Shown here: positions 1 to 9,303 of the stretch, piece by piece
How positions within the stretch are numbered: position 1 is the first letter of the stretch
How the letters are laid out: each line of letters starts with the position of its first letter
Assembly (NCBI RefSeq): GCF_030812415.1
Contig: NZ_JAUSST010000001.1
Coordinates: forward strand, 744,001 to 808,000
Origin: Paenibacillus harenae
Lineage (GTDB): Bacteria > Bacillota > Bacilli > Paenibacillales > Paenibacillaceae
Length of the DNA: 64,000 nt
Direction: 5' to 3'
Notes under the pieces: generated by a model
Seen by the model: only the letters and a program-made list of their open reading frames with translations
Databases searched by the model: none
Told to the model about the DNA's origin: nothing
Made by a program: the position numbers and the translations under genes

Positions 1-98
1 GTTCGCAAGGTTGTTCCGATCGGCAGCATAATGATTAACGCCATAACAGCGAGCACTATCTTTCCAGCTAAATGAGTAAGCCGCATATTGCTTATCAC
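1..98 (-). CDS. N-terminus of a sugar ABC transporter permease (cut by window edge)
   Basis: Only the first 32 codons are inside the window. A GTG at 98-96 follows GGAGG (110-106) by 7 bases and opens a protein beginning VISNMRLTHLAGK, then a hydrophobic stretch (LAVMALIIMLPIG) that fits the first membrane segment of a MalF/MalG-type permease. An in-frame ATG at 86-84 would be 19 bases from the Shine-Dalgarno, so GTG is the better start. It lies just downstream of the binding lipoprotein gene (186-1547), the usual order of a carbohydrate importer. The family is inferred from position and hydrophobicity; the EAA loop that would prove it is outside the window. Confidence 0.6.
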   Translation of the reverse strand, partial: MISNMRLTHLAGKIVLAVMALIIMLPIGTTLR

Positions 99-130
99 CA
101 GAGGTCCTCCTTAGGCTATATTCATGACAG

Positions 131-158
131 TGGGGGAGGTCGCACCCGACATCCCCCA
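131..158 (-). terminator. hairpin between binding-protein and permease genes
   Basis: TGGGGGA-g-GTCG pairs with CGAC-a-TCCCCCA around a CACC loop, a stable stem in the 87-base gap between the binding-protein stop and the permease start. There is no clear U-run, so it is more likely a partial terminator or 3' stabiliser giving more binding protein than permease than a full operon end. Confidence 0.6.
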
Positions 159-185
159 ACCGTTACGCCTTATGTGATGCTTCGA

Positions 186-1547
186 TTATTGGCCGAGCTT
201 TCCGATGGAAGCTTCAGCAAGAGGTTTAACCTTCTCCGCCGTTGCCGTTACCGATTGGTTATTAACGATAATGTCCTCTACGAACAAGCCCGTAGGGAAT
301 TCAGGGAATGAATCGTCAAGCAGCACTTTGCCTGTACCGCTAATATGATCGCGCGTAATCAAGATGTCATCCTCATGCGTATAGATGCCTTCCAGCCATT
401 CTTGGCTTGGGAATTCCTCTGTTTGCGGGATGTCGTACGTTTCTTCCCAAACTTGGTATACCAATTGTGCGTCTGCTACGCCTTTCGGTATAAATTTCGC
501 GTTAAGCGCATTGTCGGCAAATGTAATAGAAGGATCGCCCTGCGGTCCTGTCGGCATCGGAACGACGCCAAGATCAAACGTCAGGCCGCCAAGGTTCCAA
601 GCTGCCGTAATGAACATCGCAACGTCGCCGTCTTTGAACGTGTTGTATTCATCCCAAGCCGTTTTGTTGCTGCCTTTGATACGAACGACTTTATCTACGT
701 TATACATGCGGTTAACGAACTCTGCCGCTTCGATCGTTTTCGGATCGGTGAAGCCTTGCGTCTTCGCCGTTTCGTCAACGACGAACCCGCCGTTCGCATA
801 AGTGAAGTTGCGGAACACGTCCAGCGCCCAACCGGAAAATCCGTAAGTGTCGATCTTGCCGTCGTTGTCGTTGTCTTTCGTTGCAAGCTTCGCGACTTCC
901 AGGAATTTATCCCAGTTCCATTGGCCGCTTTCGTACAGCTCTTTCGGATCGGGAAGGCCAAGCTTCTGGAACAAGTCGCGGTTGTAATGCAAGCCTATGC
1001 CGTAAGTACCCGGGCTTTCGAAGCCGTAATCTTCTCCGGCGACCGGAGGTGTTTTCGCCAACAGGTTTGCTTCGCCGTTAATGTTGTTAGCTGCTGTTGT
1101 GAACTCGCTGACTTTAAGCAGTTGGCCTTTCAGAATGGCTGGCAGTGCGGATTTGTACTCCATTTGGAGGATGTCGGCGAATGGCTCGCCGCCGAGCACA
1201 GATGCTGTAAATTTAGGCATATATTCTTCAAAAGGAACGTTTACAAATTCGAATTTCATATTGTATTTTTTCTCAACTTCTGCGATTTTTTCGAGGCGCG
1301 CTTTCTCGGAAGCTGTGTTACCAGCTGGCTTCAAGTCCCACCAAGAGGCTACCTTAATAACGCGTCCGCCCATATCGACCGGCTCAGCGGCAGGTGCATC
1401 TGTTGCTTCTGCTACTGGTGCGTTCGTCGCATCGCTTGCCGGAGGGGTTGTCGCCTCGTTATTGCCGCCGTTATTTCCGCCGCCGCAAGCCGTTAATAGA
1501 AGCATTAGACCCAATACTAAAATTGTAAACCCTTTCATCTTTCTCAT
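186..1547 (-). CDS. extracellular solute-binding lipoprotein (sugar ABC transporter, family 1)
   Basis: A 453-residue protein with a type II signal peptide (MRKMKGFTILVLGLMLLLTAC, lipobox LTAC), then a Gly/Asn/Thr/Pro/Ala-rich linker and a periplasmic-binding fold of the SBP_bac_1 type (IIKVASWWDLKP near the start, Trp-rich C-lobe). It should sit lipid-anchored outside the membrane and hand a sugar or oligosaccharide to the permeases encoded downstream (1-98). The ATG at 1547 follows GGGAGG by 7 bases; a TTG 15 bases upstream is inside the leader and is rejected. The divergent LacI and AraC regulators (2078-3931) and a cre-like site (1620-1633) suggest substrate induction plus catabolite control. 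The substrate is not readable from sequence. Confidence 0.9.
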   Translation of the reverse strand: MRKMKGFTILVLGLMLLLTACGGGNNGGNNEATTPPASDATNAPVAEATDAPAAEPVDMGGRVIKVASWWDLKPAGNTASEKARLEKIAEVEKKYNMKFEFVNVPFEEYMPKFTASVLGGEPFADILQMEYKSALPAILKGQLLKVSEFTTAANNINGEANLLAKTPPVAGEDYGFESPGTYGIGLHYNRDLFQKLGLPDPKELYESGQWNWDKFLEVAKLATKDNDNDGKIDTYGFSGWALDVFRNFTYANGGFVVDETAKTQGFTDPKTIEAAEFVNRMYNVDKVVRIKGSNKTAWDEYNTFKDGDVAMFITAAWNLGGLTFDLGVVPMPTGPQGDPSITFADNALNAKFIPKGVADAQLVYQVWEETYDIPQTEEFPSQEWLEGIYTHEDDILITRDHISGTGKVLLDDSFPEFPTGLFVEDIIVNNQSVTATAEKVKPLAEASIGKLGQ

Positions 1548-1619
1548 CGCAGAACCTCCCAATTTTATTGTTCATCAGTTGGTACTCATCAGCGTTCACA
1601 CACGCGAAATGCTTTAGAA

Positions 1620-1633
1620 ATAAAGCGCTTGCA
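1620..1633. promoter_or_regulatory. cre-like site
   Basis: ATAAAGCGCTTGCA keeps the AAGCGCTT core of catabolite-responsive elements bound by CcpA and related LacI proteins; it deviates from the TGAAAGCGCTTTCA form at the first two bases and one near the end. It lies about 75 bases upstream of the binding-protein start. Confidence 0.45.
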
Positions 1634-1696
1634 AAGCTGACCTAAAAAAATAAAAAAACGGATTCGAACTTGTTTGTTAGGACATCAACCTTTCTT

Positions 1697-1874
1697 ATGT
1701 TATTAAAAATGTTTTATATCACATAACAAACTCTAACATCGTTTTCCAAAACGGTCAATTGTTTTTTATGTTATTTTAATAGTTCTATATAAAAAAGTAC
1801 GCAGTATACTTATTCTTGTAGCCTTTACCCCCTTGTGTATTAAGCCGTTTGATGCTATCTTTAATAACATAACA
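1697..1874. promoter_or_regulatory. cluster of ATGTTAT / ATAACAT repeats, probable operator region
   Basis: The 530-base gap between the divergent binding-protein and LacI genes is AT-rich. It carries ATGTTATT at 1697-1704 and 1768-1775 and their inverse (AATAACAT, ATAACA) at 1721-1728 and 1863-1874, plus the perfect palindrome CGTTTT-CC-AAAACG at 1740-1753. Repeated and palindromic sites here fit operators for the LacI (2078) and AraC (3107/3128) regulators. No gene was seen in the gap. Confidence 0.45.
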
Positions 1875-2077
1875 AAAATAACAAAACAAACAATAACAAG
1901 TTTTGGTGCGCTCGAAACAAAAAATAGGTTTTGTTTTCCGTCCGAATGAGCTAAACGTTATGGCATTACCTCACTTTTCTCTAAAAAGAAGGTTTTACTC
2001 GCTCGTCCAATCAGTTAGAATGATTAAAGTTGTATACCGAAACCAACCAACTATACTAACCAAAGTAGGATGATGTC

Positions 2078-3082
2078 GTGAAAGGTAAAGTGACCATTCA
2101 AGCTATCGCTGACTATACCGGGTTATCCAAATTCGCCGTTTCCCGCGGACTATCCGGCAAATCCGGCGTCAGCCCCCAGACACGCGAAAGCATATTGAAA
2201 GCAGCTGCGCAGCTAGGTTATTTCAAGGAATCTCCGAATGCGCCGGTATCGAATGAACTAGCCGATTTGAATACGCGCGACTGGTCGGGTACCGTCCTCG
2301 TGCTGTTCCCGAATATTCGCTATCAGAATACGGAATCTCTTTATTGGGGGCCGATCATTAACGGAATTTCCACTCGTCTCGATCAGAAAGGGATCAACAT
2401 CCTTACGTTGACCGAGCCGAAGGACGATTCCGTGTTCTCCCTGCTTAATCCGGAAGCCATCATGGGCATCATTACGGTCGGCTCTATTTCGACGCCGATC
2501 CTGCTTGAGATCAAGAGGCTTGGCATTCCTGTCATGATGGTCGACCATTACGACCCCGCGTTCAAGAGCGACTCGATCTTCGCGGACAATATGTCCAGCA
2601 TGCGGGAGATCACGACGGCGGCGATACGCAAAGGCTATCGGGATTTCCAATTCGTCGGCAACATTAAGGATGCTCCGAGCTTCTATGAACGATATCTGAG
2701 CTTTCGCGCTACGCTTGAGGACCATGACATAGAACTCAAGCAAATTCCGTCGCTTATCAGTCCAGATATTGACTTGTTCCATGAAACGTTCCCGATCGCA
2801 ATCAGGCAGCACGGGCTTCCGGAAGCATTCATTTGCACAAACGACATTTCCGTATCGAATATCCTCTTCCAGTTCGGTCAGATGAATATTACTGTTCCCG
2901 ACAACCTGATCTGTACCGGTTTCGACAACACGCATCCCGATCTTCCGATCTGGGCTACAGCCAATATCGACAAGGAGCTGCTAGGCAAGCGAGCGGTCGA
3001 TCAATTGCTATGGCGCATCCTGAATCCGAACACAAGCTATGAGAAAATATTGATTCAAGCCGACGTCATTATCAGAGATTGA
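2078..3082 (+). CDS. LacI-family transcriptional regulator
   Basis: A 334-residue protein with an N-terminal LacI helix-turn-helix (VTIQAIADYTGLSKFAVSR, residues about 4-23, followed by the hinge region) and a periplasmic-binding-type effector domain (GIITVGSIST, FICTNDISVSN, LICTGFDN segments) as in sugar-responsive repressors. The start is GTG at 2078 behind AGGA; the nearby ATGs are out of frame. It is divergent from the sugar importer at 1-1547 and probably controls it through the repeats in the gap. An AraC-type regulator follows after about 25-45 bases and is probably in the same transcript. The effector sugar cannot be named. Confidence 0.9.
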   Translation: MKGKVTIQAIADYTGLSKFAVSRGLSGKSGVSPQTRESILKAAAQLGYFKESPNAPVSNELADLNTRDWSGTVLVLFPNIRYQNTESLYWGPIINGISTRLDQKGINILTLTEPKDDSVFSLLNPEAIMGIITVGSISTPILLEIKRLGIPVMMVDHYDPAFKSDSIFADNMSSMREITTAAIRKGYRDFQFVGNIKDAPSFYERYLSFRATLEDHDIELKQIPSLISPDIDLFHETFPIAIRQHGLPEAFICTNDISVSNILFQFGQMNITVPDNLICTGFDNTHPDLPIWATANIDKELLGKRAVDQLLWRILNPNTSYEKILIQADVIIRD

Positions 3083-3127
3083 GTCAATGCGAGGTGATGC
3101 GCTATCATTGAATATCTTTCTCGAAAC

Positions 3128-3931
3128 GTGAAGCATGCCGATCTTCAATTGAATCAGTACGGCGCCCGGCAATGCTTGCCCGGACACTTTCACGGACCGG
3201 ATGTGCGCGATTATTATCTCCTTTATTATGTGTTAGACGGAGAGGGAGTCTTCGAATCGGGAGGGCATTCTTACCGGCTGCGAAGAGGACAAGGTTTCCT
3301 GATCTGTCCAGGCGAGATAACCTATTACAAAGCGGATTCGGCCAAGCCATGGCATTACTGCTGGCTCGGCTTCCATGGGGCTCAGGCGGAGTCGTTTCTC
3401 AATCAGGCCAAACTGACGCCTGCTTCACCGATCTTCACCTACGACAGAGATGATCTGCTATATCGCTATATGGAGCAGATCATCCATTCCAAGGATTTAA
3501 GCCGCTCGCGCGATCTGAGGCTGACCGGCCTGCTGTATATGCTGCTTTCGCTGCTCGTTGAGACGGGGTCGGCACGGCTGGCGGCCGATAAGAAGGAGAA
3601 TCGGAAGGAACAATACGTCAAGCAAGTGATCGACTTCATCGAATTGAATTATGCCAGCAAAATCAGCGTATCCCGCATCGCCTATGTAATTGGGCTGGAT
3701 CGAAGCTATCTATGCTCGATATTCAAGGCGAGCATCCGCTTCAGCATACAGGATTACTTAATCCTGTATCGCATCAACAAGGCTTGCGAGCTGATCGAGC
3801 ATAGCGAACTGTCGATCGGCGACATATCCAGATCGGTCGGTTATAACGATCCGTTATTGTTCTCGAAAATTTTCAAAAAAACGAAAGGATTGTCACCGCG
3901 GCAATTCCGGGGCAGCCTAGTTAAAAATTAA
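3128..3931 (+). CDS. AraC-family transcriptional regulator
   Basis: At least 267 residues: an N-terminal cupin-type ligand domain (HFHGPDVRDYYLLYYVL, then RGQGFLICPGE) and a C-terminal pair of AraC helix-turn-helices (ISVSRIAYVIGLDRSYLCSI and IGDISRSVGYNDPLLFSKIF). Likely an activator of the divergent sugar genes, co-transcribed with the LacI gene. The listed GTG start has no Shine-Dalgarno; GAGGTG at 3091-3096 is 10 bases before an in-frame ATT (3107) that would add IEYLSRN, residues I would expect in this subfamily, so a rare ATT start at 3107 is likely. The conservative GTG start is listed. Confidence 0.88.
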   Translation: MKHADLQLNQYGARQCLPGHFHGPDVRDYYLLYYVLDGEGVFESGGHSYRLRRGQGFLICPGEITYYKADSAKPWHYCWLGFHGAQAESFLNQAKLTPASPIFTYDRDDLLYRYMEQIIHSKDLSRSRDLRLTGLLYMLLSLLVETGSARLAADKKENRKEQYVKQVIDFIELNYASKISVSRIAYVIGLDRSYLCSIFKASIRFSIQDYLILYRINKACELIEHSELSIGDISRSVGYNDPLLFSKIFKKTKGLSPRQFRGSLVKN

Positions 3932-3997
3932 CGCTTAAAACGGGGAAAATAAGGGGTTGTCCTTCACGAAGAAGGACCGTTCGCGGAAATCGGCTAA

Positions 3998-4642
3998 TCA
4001 ATTGTTCATAAACGACTCGATGTCTTGATCGGCCTTCGATTGATTGCATGAATTGCAAGCGCATACACAGTTGACTGGCGTCGTATGGCCGCCTTTGGCC
4101 CGTGGAAGCTTATGGTCGATCGTATCGCCGAACTCCCCGCAGAAATAGCAAATATGACGGTCTCTTGCAAGAATATATTGGCGGAACGCTTTGTTGCTGA
4201 AGAGTCGGCGAATCGTATGGCGGTTGACGATAACGGCCATCTGTTCCTTTACAAGCAAATTCGCCAGCTCCAGCTCGATCTCCTGATGCCATCTCCGGCC
4301 TCTATCCGTCAAACCCCGCATCCATATAAACCCTTTGCGCGTCGGTTTAAGCATGATTTCGTCGCTCACAGGCATTGACGGTAATAGCGGCGTTGGCGGT
4401 AATACTGGTGATGGCAGCGACCTATGTTTTACTTTCGGCGCAGAGCTAACCGCACTCGCGGGACTTTGTTCGGACGCTCGCAGCTTTCGGCAATCTCTGC
4501 ATGCCCCGCGTCTGGATCCGGGACCCGAACGCTTGCCCGTTCTTCGCAAAAACTCGGTTAGCGGCTTGCTCTGGCCGCAATGCGAGCAATTCTTATGCGT
4601 GCCTGGACGAAGCGTCTCCTGCACCTGTTCAAGCTCATCCAT
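3998..4642 (-). CDS. HNH endonuclease-domain protein with N-terminal zinc ribbon
   Basis: About 214 residues. N-terminal CxxC pairs (CSHCG ... CRDC) form a zinc-ribbon-like module, followed by a basic Pro/Ser linker. The C-terminus is an HNH nuclease core: RHICYFCG, the DHKLPRAKGG catalytic segment, then NCVCACNSCNQSK closing the metal site. The ATG at 4642 lies 8 bases after GGAG. The frame stays open to an ATG at 4705, but that start would overlap the small gene at 4680-4808 and has no Shine-Dalgarno. No phage genes are adjacent, so it may be a free-standing homing-type or defence nuclease; role unknown. Confidence 0.75.
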   Translation of the reverse strand: MDELEQVQETLRPGTHKNCSHCGQSKPLTEFLRRTGKRSGPGSRRGACRDCRKLRASEQSPASAVSSAPKVKHRSLPSPVLPPTPLLPSMPVSDEIMLKPTRKGFIWMRGLTDRGRRWHQEIELELANLLVKEQMAVIVNRHTIRRLFSNKAFRQYILARDRHICYFCGEFGDTIDHKLPRAKGGHTTPVNCVCACNSCNQSKADQDIESFMNN

Positions 4643-4679
4643 ATTTACAGCTCCAGACGGCGGCCTGCTATCGCCCGCT

Positions 4680-4808
4680 TTATAGTTTGTCTTCCTCATG
4701 GTCATCCCATTTTTTGGAGTATGCTTTGTTCGTTACCCAGAACGTCATCCAGCACAATAGCGCTACGATAATGGCTGCGGCAATCCAAACGCCAGTTGGT
4801 ACACCCAT
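4680..4808 (-). CDS. 42-residue single-pass membrane protein, function unknown
   Basis: AAGGAGGAG is followed 5 bases later by ATG (4808). The frame encodes MGVPTGVWIAAAIIVALLCW, continues MTFWVTNKAYSKKWDD and ends HEEDKL: one hydrophobic helix (residues 6-26) and a charged tail with Lys then acidic residues. The very strong ribosome-binding site, the clean membrane helix and the position at the head of the HNH gene support a real gene. It ends 37 bases before the preferred HNH start and overlaps the longer HNH reading frame in another frame. I do not recognise the family. Confidence 0.7.
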   Translation of the reverse strand: MGVPTGVWIAAAIIVALLCWMTFWVTNKAYSKKWDDHEEDKL

Positions 4809-4927
4809 TCTGACTCCTCCTTCACAAGTGGTCCAAGCTCCTATAGATTATACTATAACACGCCTCTATATTAAGGTGGTAAAGCTGAGTTTTTTGTGAC
4901 GTTATTTTGTGCCGCTAATGCAACGAA

Positions 4928-4962
4928 AGAAAGCGGAGCAGGACATTCCCGCTCCGCTTTCT
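4928..4962. terminator. terminator after GH95 gene
   Basis: AGAAAGCGGAGC pairs perfectly with GCTCCGCTTTCT over an 11-base loop, 17 bases after the minus-strand GH95 stop. On that strand the stem runs into TTTCTTTCG. Confidence 0.75.
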
Positions 4963-4978
4963 AAACTCGATGCCGGTG

Positions 4979-7285
4979 TTAAGCGCCGAATTTCAAGATG
5001 TAGCTGCTTCCGGCCACCGTTTCCCACCCGGCAACGCCGTCATCCGATACGCGAAGCGCAACGGACTTGCCCGCTTCCTCTACCCCCACGAGCCCGGCCA
5101 CTCTTACGATGCAGCTTCCTTCTGCTTGCGCATGAATCGTCGCTTCGGTCAATCGTCCGTCAACCCAACGAAGATCGACCGCATAACCGCCTCTTGCGCG
5201 CACGCCCGCAATCTCGCCCGACGCCCATGCTTTCGGCAACGCAGGCAACAGATGAATGGCTCCATCATGACTCTGTACCAACATCTCCGCAATGCCGGCG
5301 GCACCGCCGAAGTTGCCGTCGATCTGGAACGGCGGATGATTGTCGAATAAGTTCGGCAGCGTCGAATGGCTGAGAAGCGCATGTACGTTTTCGTACGCCT
5401 TCTCTCCTTCCTCCAGCCTTGCCCAGAAGTTAATGATCCATGCCCTGCTCCAGCCGGTATGACCGCCGCCGCTGGCAAGGCGGCGCTCAAGCGTAACCTT
5501 GGCCGCTTCCGCCCACTCCGGCGTTCCGCGTACGGTGAATCGCTTCCCCGGATGAAGGGCGAACAAATGCGAGATATGCCGATGTCCCGGCTCGGCCTCT
5601 TCGTAATCTTCCAGCCATTCTTGAATTTGTCCATGCTTGCCGATCTTCGGCTGCGGCAGACGTTCCACGATCGATCGCCATTGCTTGCGCTCGCCCGCAT
5701 CCGCATCAAGGATTTGCGAAGCTTCGATGCATGCGGTGAACAGCTCATGAAGGATTTGGCTATCCATCGACGAACCGACGCATAATGTGCCCGATTGTCC
5801 GCTTGGCAGAACATACGTATTCTCGGGGGATACCGAAGGCGACACGGCGAGTTGTCCGTCCTCCGTCTCGATCAAGAAATCGACGAAAAACGCTGCGGCC
5901 TCCTTGATAATCGGATAAGCCCGCTCCAGGAAGGTTCTGTCCAGCCCGAATTCATAATGCTCCCATAGATGGAGGCACAACCATGCCGCTCCCATCTGCC
6001 AATAGGAAGCCGGCAAGTACAAATCTTGCGGCGCCGTATCCCCCCATATATCGGTATTATGATGGGCGACGAAGCCGCCGCAGCCGTACATCGTCCTAGC
6101 TGTATGGCGTCCCGGTTCGCGCATTCTCTCGATCAATTCGAATAACGGCTCATGGCATTCAGCCAGATTGCCCGCCTCCGCCGGCCAATAGTTCATTTGC
6201 GCATTAATGTTAATCGTATACTTGCTATCCCATGGCGGCAGCATCTTCTCATTCCATATGCCCTGCAGATTCGCCGGCAAAGATCCGGGACGGCTGCTTG
6301 CGCACAGCAAGTAGCGTCCAAAATGATAGTAGAGCGCCATGAGACCTGTGTCTTCTTCGCCGTCCTGCACCCGCTTAAGCCGCTCATCCGTTGTTAACTC
6401 GGCGAGGTGTCCTCCGCCAAGCTTCAGCTTCACCCGTTCGGTAAGTCCGCTTATATCTTGTACATGTCTAGCTTTAAGCTCCTCATACGAGCGTGCCCCG
6501 GCTGCCTCTGCGGAATGCAACACATACGATTCCGGATTGTCATGCCGGAATTCGGTTGCAGCCGTAAGCAGCAGCGTTACGCTATCGGCATTGTCGACGA
6601 TTAGATGCTCGCCAATGATGGTTACGCTGCCGCCTTCGCAGACGGCCTTCAGCGCCATTCGGAACGCCATGCCTCCGGCGCCGCCGCAATTGCCGCGCAT
6701 GAGCAGCGTGTCTTCTGCTGCGCCGGCTTTCACAAGCTCATCGTAGTAACGGTTGCCGGGACCGCGAAGAAGTCTGGCGGTGAAGCTGATGCTTGCCGGC
6801 TTGTCTGCCGTAAATCGCATAACGATCGTCTCGTCAGGGAAACTCGCGAAGCTCTCTCTTTGGAATTTCGTGCTTCCCAATCGGTACGATACGGCCGCAA
6901 TGCCGCTAAATACGTCAAGCTCCCGAACATATCCCGATAGCTCGTCGGTCTCGTAACGAAAATCCAGGTTTAAATCGCCGAGAGGCAAGTAATGCCTCTG
7001 CGAATCCGGAATGCCGGAAAGGGCCATTACGCTTAGCTGCTCCGCCTCGCGAAGCCTGCCTTCGCTTAGCAGGCTTCGTATCTTCGGTAGGTTAGGCAAG
7101 GCATCCGGATTGTTCCGATCGCGCGGGCCTCCGTACCATACGCTGTCCTCGTTGAGCGCAACGCGCTCGCGCAGCGGTTCGCCGAACACCATCCCGCCTA
7201 GCTTGCCGTTGCCGATCGGCAGCGCTTCCTCCCATGCAGCCGCCGGCTGCTTGTACCAAATTCTTTTTTCAAGCTGATTCGTCAT
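4979..7285 (-). CDS. glycoside hydrolase family 95 (alpha-L-fucosidase or related)
   Basis: A 768-residue cytoplasmic protein (no signal peptide) with the full GH95 layout: an N-terminal beta domain starting [19 protein letters not shown] and [10 protein letters not shown], an (alpha/alpha)6 catalytic domain, and a C-terminal beta domain. Conserved blocks are seen: [12 protein letters not shown] (about residue 360), [11 protein letters not shown] (about 410), SPENTY (about 490) and GHRHISHLF (about 570). GH95 enzymes cleave alpha-1,2-L-fucosyl or alpha-L-galactosyl bonds with inversion. Being intracellular, it would act on imported oligosaccharides. It is divergent from an AraC regulator (7381) across a 95-base gap, the likely control point. 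Confidence 0.92.
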   Translation of the reverse strand: MTNQLEKRIWYKQPAAAWEEALPIGNGKLGGMVFGEPLRERVALNEDSVWYGGPRDRNNPDALPNLPKIRSLLSEGRLREAEQLSVMALSGIPDSQRHYLPLGDLNLDFRYETDELSGYVRELDVFSGIAAVSYRLGSTKFQRESFASFPDETIVMRFTADKPASISFTARLLRGPGNRYYDELVKAGAAEDTLLMRGNCGGAGGMAFRMALKAVCEGGSVTIIGEHLIVDNADSVTLLLTAATEFRHDNPESYVLHSAEAAGARSYEELKARHVQDISGLTERVKLKLGGGHLAELTTDERLKRVQDGEEDTGLMALYYHFGRYLLCASSRPGSLPANLQGIWNEKMLPPWDSKYTININAQMNYWPAEAGNLAECHEPLFELIERMREPGRHTARTMYGCGGFVAHHNTDIWGDTAPQDLYLPASYWQMGAAWLCLHLWEHYEFGLDRTFLERAYPIIKEAAAFFVDFLIETEDGQLAVSPSVSPENTYVLPSGQSGTLCVGSSMDSQILHELFTACIEASQILDADAGERKQWRSIVERLPQPKIGKHGQIQEWLEDYEEAEPGHRHISHLFALHPGKRFTVRGTPEWAEAAKVTLERRLASGGGHTGWSRAWIINFWARLEEGEKAYENVHALLSHSTLPNLFDNHPPFQIDGNFGGAAGIAEMLVQSHDGAIHLLPALPKAWASGEIAGVRARGGYAVDLRWVDGRLTEATIHAQAEGSCIVRVAGLVGVEEAGKSVALRVSDDGVAGWETVAGSSYILKFGA

Positions 7286-7380
7286 TTTGTTACCTCCAGT
7301 TGGAATCGTTCTATGAATTGCTGCAGCTTTGCTTTACTATAGAATTTGTACGGCCATTCATACTAACTGCAGGTGAGCCT

Positions 7381-8220
7381 ATGTTATTTCAAAATGAACA
7401 ACAGACTTTATCCGATCTGCTGCAATCGGTGCAGCTGCAAATTCATGCTGCCGATTATACGCAAGTATCGGACGAGTGGGGCGAGGAGGGCTCTCTCCCG
7501 CCCTATAATAAGCTGTATTACATATGCGGGGGCGAAGGCTGGATACGGATCGGCGATACCGAATACGCACCGAAGGCCGGACAACTGTTCGTAGCGCCCG
7601 CACATTCTCCAATATCGTTCGGCACCGTTGGCGGACGCCGTCCGTTCCTGAAATATTGGTGCCACTTCTCGATAACGGCCGGACCGTTCGACTTGTTCCA
7701 ATGGATCGGGATGCCGCTTTGCATCAACGCCCGTGATTCGGACCGGATCACGGCTCTCTTCCAAGCTATGGTCGAATGCAAGTCGCAGCAGACGATAGCC
7801 TCTCGCCTGCGCGAGAAGGCTGTGCTGCTGGAGCTCGTGGCGCTTTACCTCGAAGACGTGCCGGTTCGAGTGCTTCAGCACCGATCCGAAGAAATAAGCC
7901 GGCTTCATATCATACAGCAATATGTAGCGTCGCATTTGGGCGCAAGCATCACCGTCGAACACATGGCGGAGGCTGTCCATCTGCATCCCAACTACTTTAT
8001 CGCTTACTTCAAGAAGCATCTTGGCGTTCCGCCGATGAAGTACGTGAATCTCAAGCGCGCCGAGCGCGCCAAGCTGCTACTGACTACAACCTCGCTTAGC
8101 ATCAAGGAGATAGCCGACCAGACGGGCTTTCAGGATACGAGCCATTTCACGAAGTTTTTCCGCAAGGAAACGAGCCTCTCGCCGACCGAATACCGTGCAG
8201 CGCATCACCGTATGCATTAA
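7381..8220 (+). CDS. AraC-family transcriptional regulator, probably of the GH95 gene
   Basis: 279 residues from the ATG at 7381, which follows AGGTGA by 5 bases; the frame is open further upstream but only as a shadow of the GH95 gene. An N-terminal cupin-like domain (YYICGGEGWIRIGDTEY) is followed by two C-terminal helix-turn-helix motifs (ITVEHMAEAVHLHPNYFIAY, IKEIADQTGFQDTSHFTKFF). Probably activates the divergent fucosidase gene in response to a sugar. The 250 bases after it hold only the terminator of the next operon. Confidence 0.9.
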   Translation: MLFQNEQQTLSDLLQSVQLQIHAADYTQVSDEWGEEGSLPPYNKLYYICGGEGWIRIGDTEYAPKAGQLFVAPAHSPISFGTVGGRRPFLKYWCHFSITAGPFDLFQWIGMPLCINARDSDRITALFQAMVECKSQQTIASRLREKAVLLELVALYLEDVPVRVLQHRSEEISRLHIIQQYVASHLGASITVEHMAEAVHLHPNYFIAYFKKHLGVPPMKYVNLKRAERAKLLLTTTSLSIKEIADQTGFQDTSHFTKFFRKETSLSPTEYRAAHHRMH

Positions 8221-8407
8221 CGAAATGCTTTCGCTCACAACTATTATAAAAGCGATTCCAATTCCAAACATCGGATGAAACTAAGGTATATGTGCAAAAA
8301 ACTAGCATCCCTTGCAGTGTCATTATCCTGGTGCTATAAGGGCATATGTGTCCTTACGGTGTTCATTCGCACATCCGCCCACGCCGCACAGCACCGCCGA
8401 GCAACGT

Positions 8408-8457
8408 AAAGAGACAGCGCCCAAGGCGAATAACCCGCCTCCAAGCACTGTCTCTCT
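8408..8457. terminator. terminator after sugar permease operon
   Basis: AGAGACAGcGC pairs with GCaCTGTCTCT, with an inner AGGCG/CGCCT stem, 15 bases after the minus-strand permease stop at 8472. The rest of the 8221-8471 gap shows nothing supportable. Confidence 0.6.
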
Positions 8458-8471
8458 TGTCACTATGACGT

Positions 8472-9302
8472 TTACCCTTTAATGGCTCCCGATGCGATTC
8501 CCTTTACAAAATACTTTTGCAAGGACAGGAACACAATGAGAATCGGGATGATCGACATCGTCGTTCCGGCGAAGATCATATCCCAGCGGGACGAAAACTC
8601 GCCGACGTAGTAGAAAATCTCGACGATCATCGTTTTCGTTTGACCGGAAGGAAGGACGAGCATCGGCATCAGGAAGTCGTTCCAGATGCCAAGGCCGTTC
8701 AATACGACGAGCGTAGCCGTGCACGGTCCGAGCAGCGGGAATACGATGCGCCAGAAAATGCCGTATTTCGAGCAGCCGTCGATTTCCGCGGATTCCTCGA
8801 TCTCCCTCGGTATGCCCTTAAGGAAGCTGGTGTAGAGCAAACTGCCAAAACCGACCGAACCGGAGATATAGATCATCACGGGCCCTGCCAGATTCCCGTA
8901 CAAGCCGAGCATTTTCAACTCCTTGAAGAGCGGAATCATGTAGGCTTGGAACGGGATCATCATGCCTGCAAGGAAGAAGATGAACACTGCGCGCGTCCAT
9001 CTCTTGTTATGACGCTCGATCGCGTAACCTGCCATCGGGATGAGCAGAATCATGAACAAGATCGAGATAGCCGTTAAGATCAAGCTGTTCAGAATGGCTC
9101 GCGGATACTCCGTCTCCATCAGCAAATACTTGAAGCTGTCCAAATACAATCCTTTCGGGAAGGCAATAGCATCTTTCATAATCTCCGCGTTGCTCTTGAA
9201 TGCCGACATAATATTGAATAAAATCGGGAAGAAAAACACGATAGCGAGCAGCAGCGTCCCTGCAAACAACAGGATGTCATTAAGCTTTCTTCTCTTCTGC
9301 AT
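8472..9302 (-). CDS. carbohydrate ABC transporter permease (MalG type)
   Basis: 276 residues with six predicted membrane helices, starting MQKRRKLNDILLFAGTLLL. The EAA loop that docks the ATPase is visible as EIEESAEIDGCSKYGIFWRI (about residues 165-190), and the C-terminus is FVKGIASGAIKG, typical of MalG-type permeases. It is the last gene of a binding protein-permease-permease operon. As in many such Gram-positive importers, no ATPase gene is nearby; a shared MsmX-like ATPase elsewhere would power it (inference from the family). One base separates it from the upstream permease. Confidence 0.93.
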   Translation of the reverse strand: MQKRRKLNDILLFAGTLLLAIVFFFPILFNIMSAFKSNAEIMKDAIAFPKGLYLDSFKYLLMETEYPRAILNSLILTAISILFMILLIPMAGYAIERHNKRWTRAVFIFFLAGMMIPFQAYMIPLFKELKMLGLYGNLAGPVMIYISGSVGFGSLLYTSFLKGIPREIEESAEIDGCSKYGIFWRIVFPLLGPCTATLVVLNGLGIWNDFLMPMLVLPSGQTKTMIVEIFYYVGEFSSRWDMIFAGTTMSIIPILIVFLSLQKYFVKGIASGAIKG

Positions 9303-9303
9303 G

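Noticed and set aside
345..1496. 383-codon plus-strand frame opposite the first binding-protein gene
   Set aside because: Antisense shadow of the lipoprotein gene; composition is Arg/Phe/Cys-rich nonsense with no domain and no ribosome-binding site.
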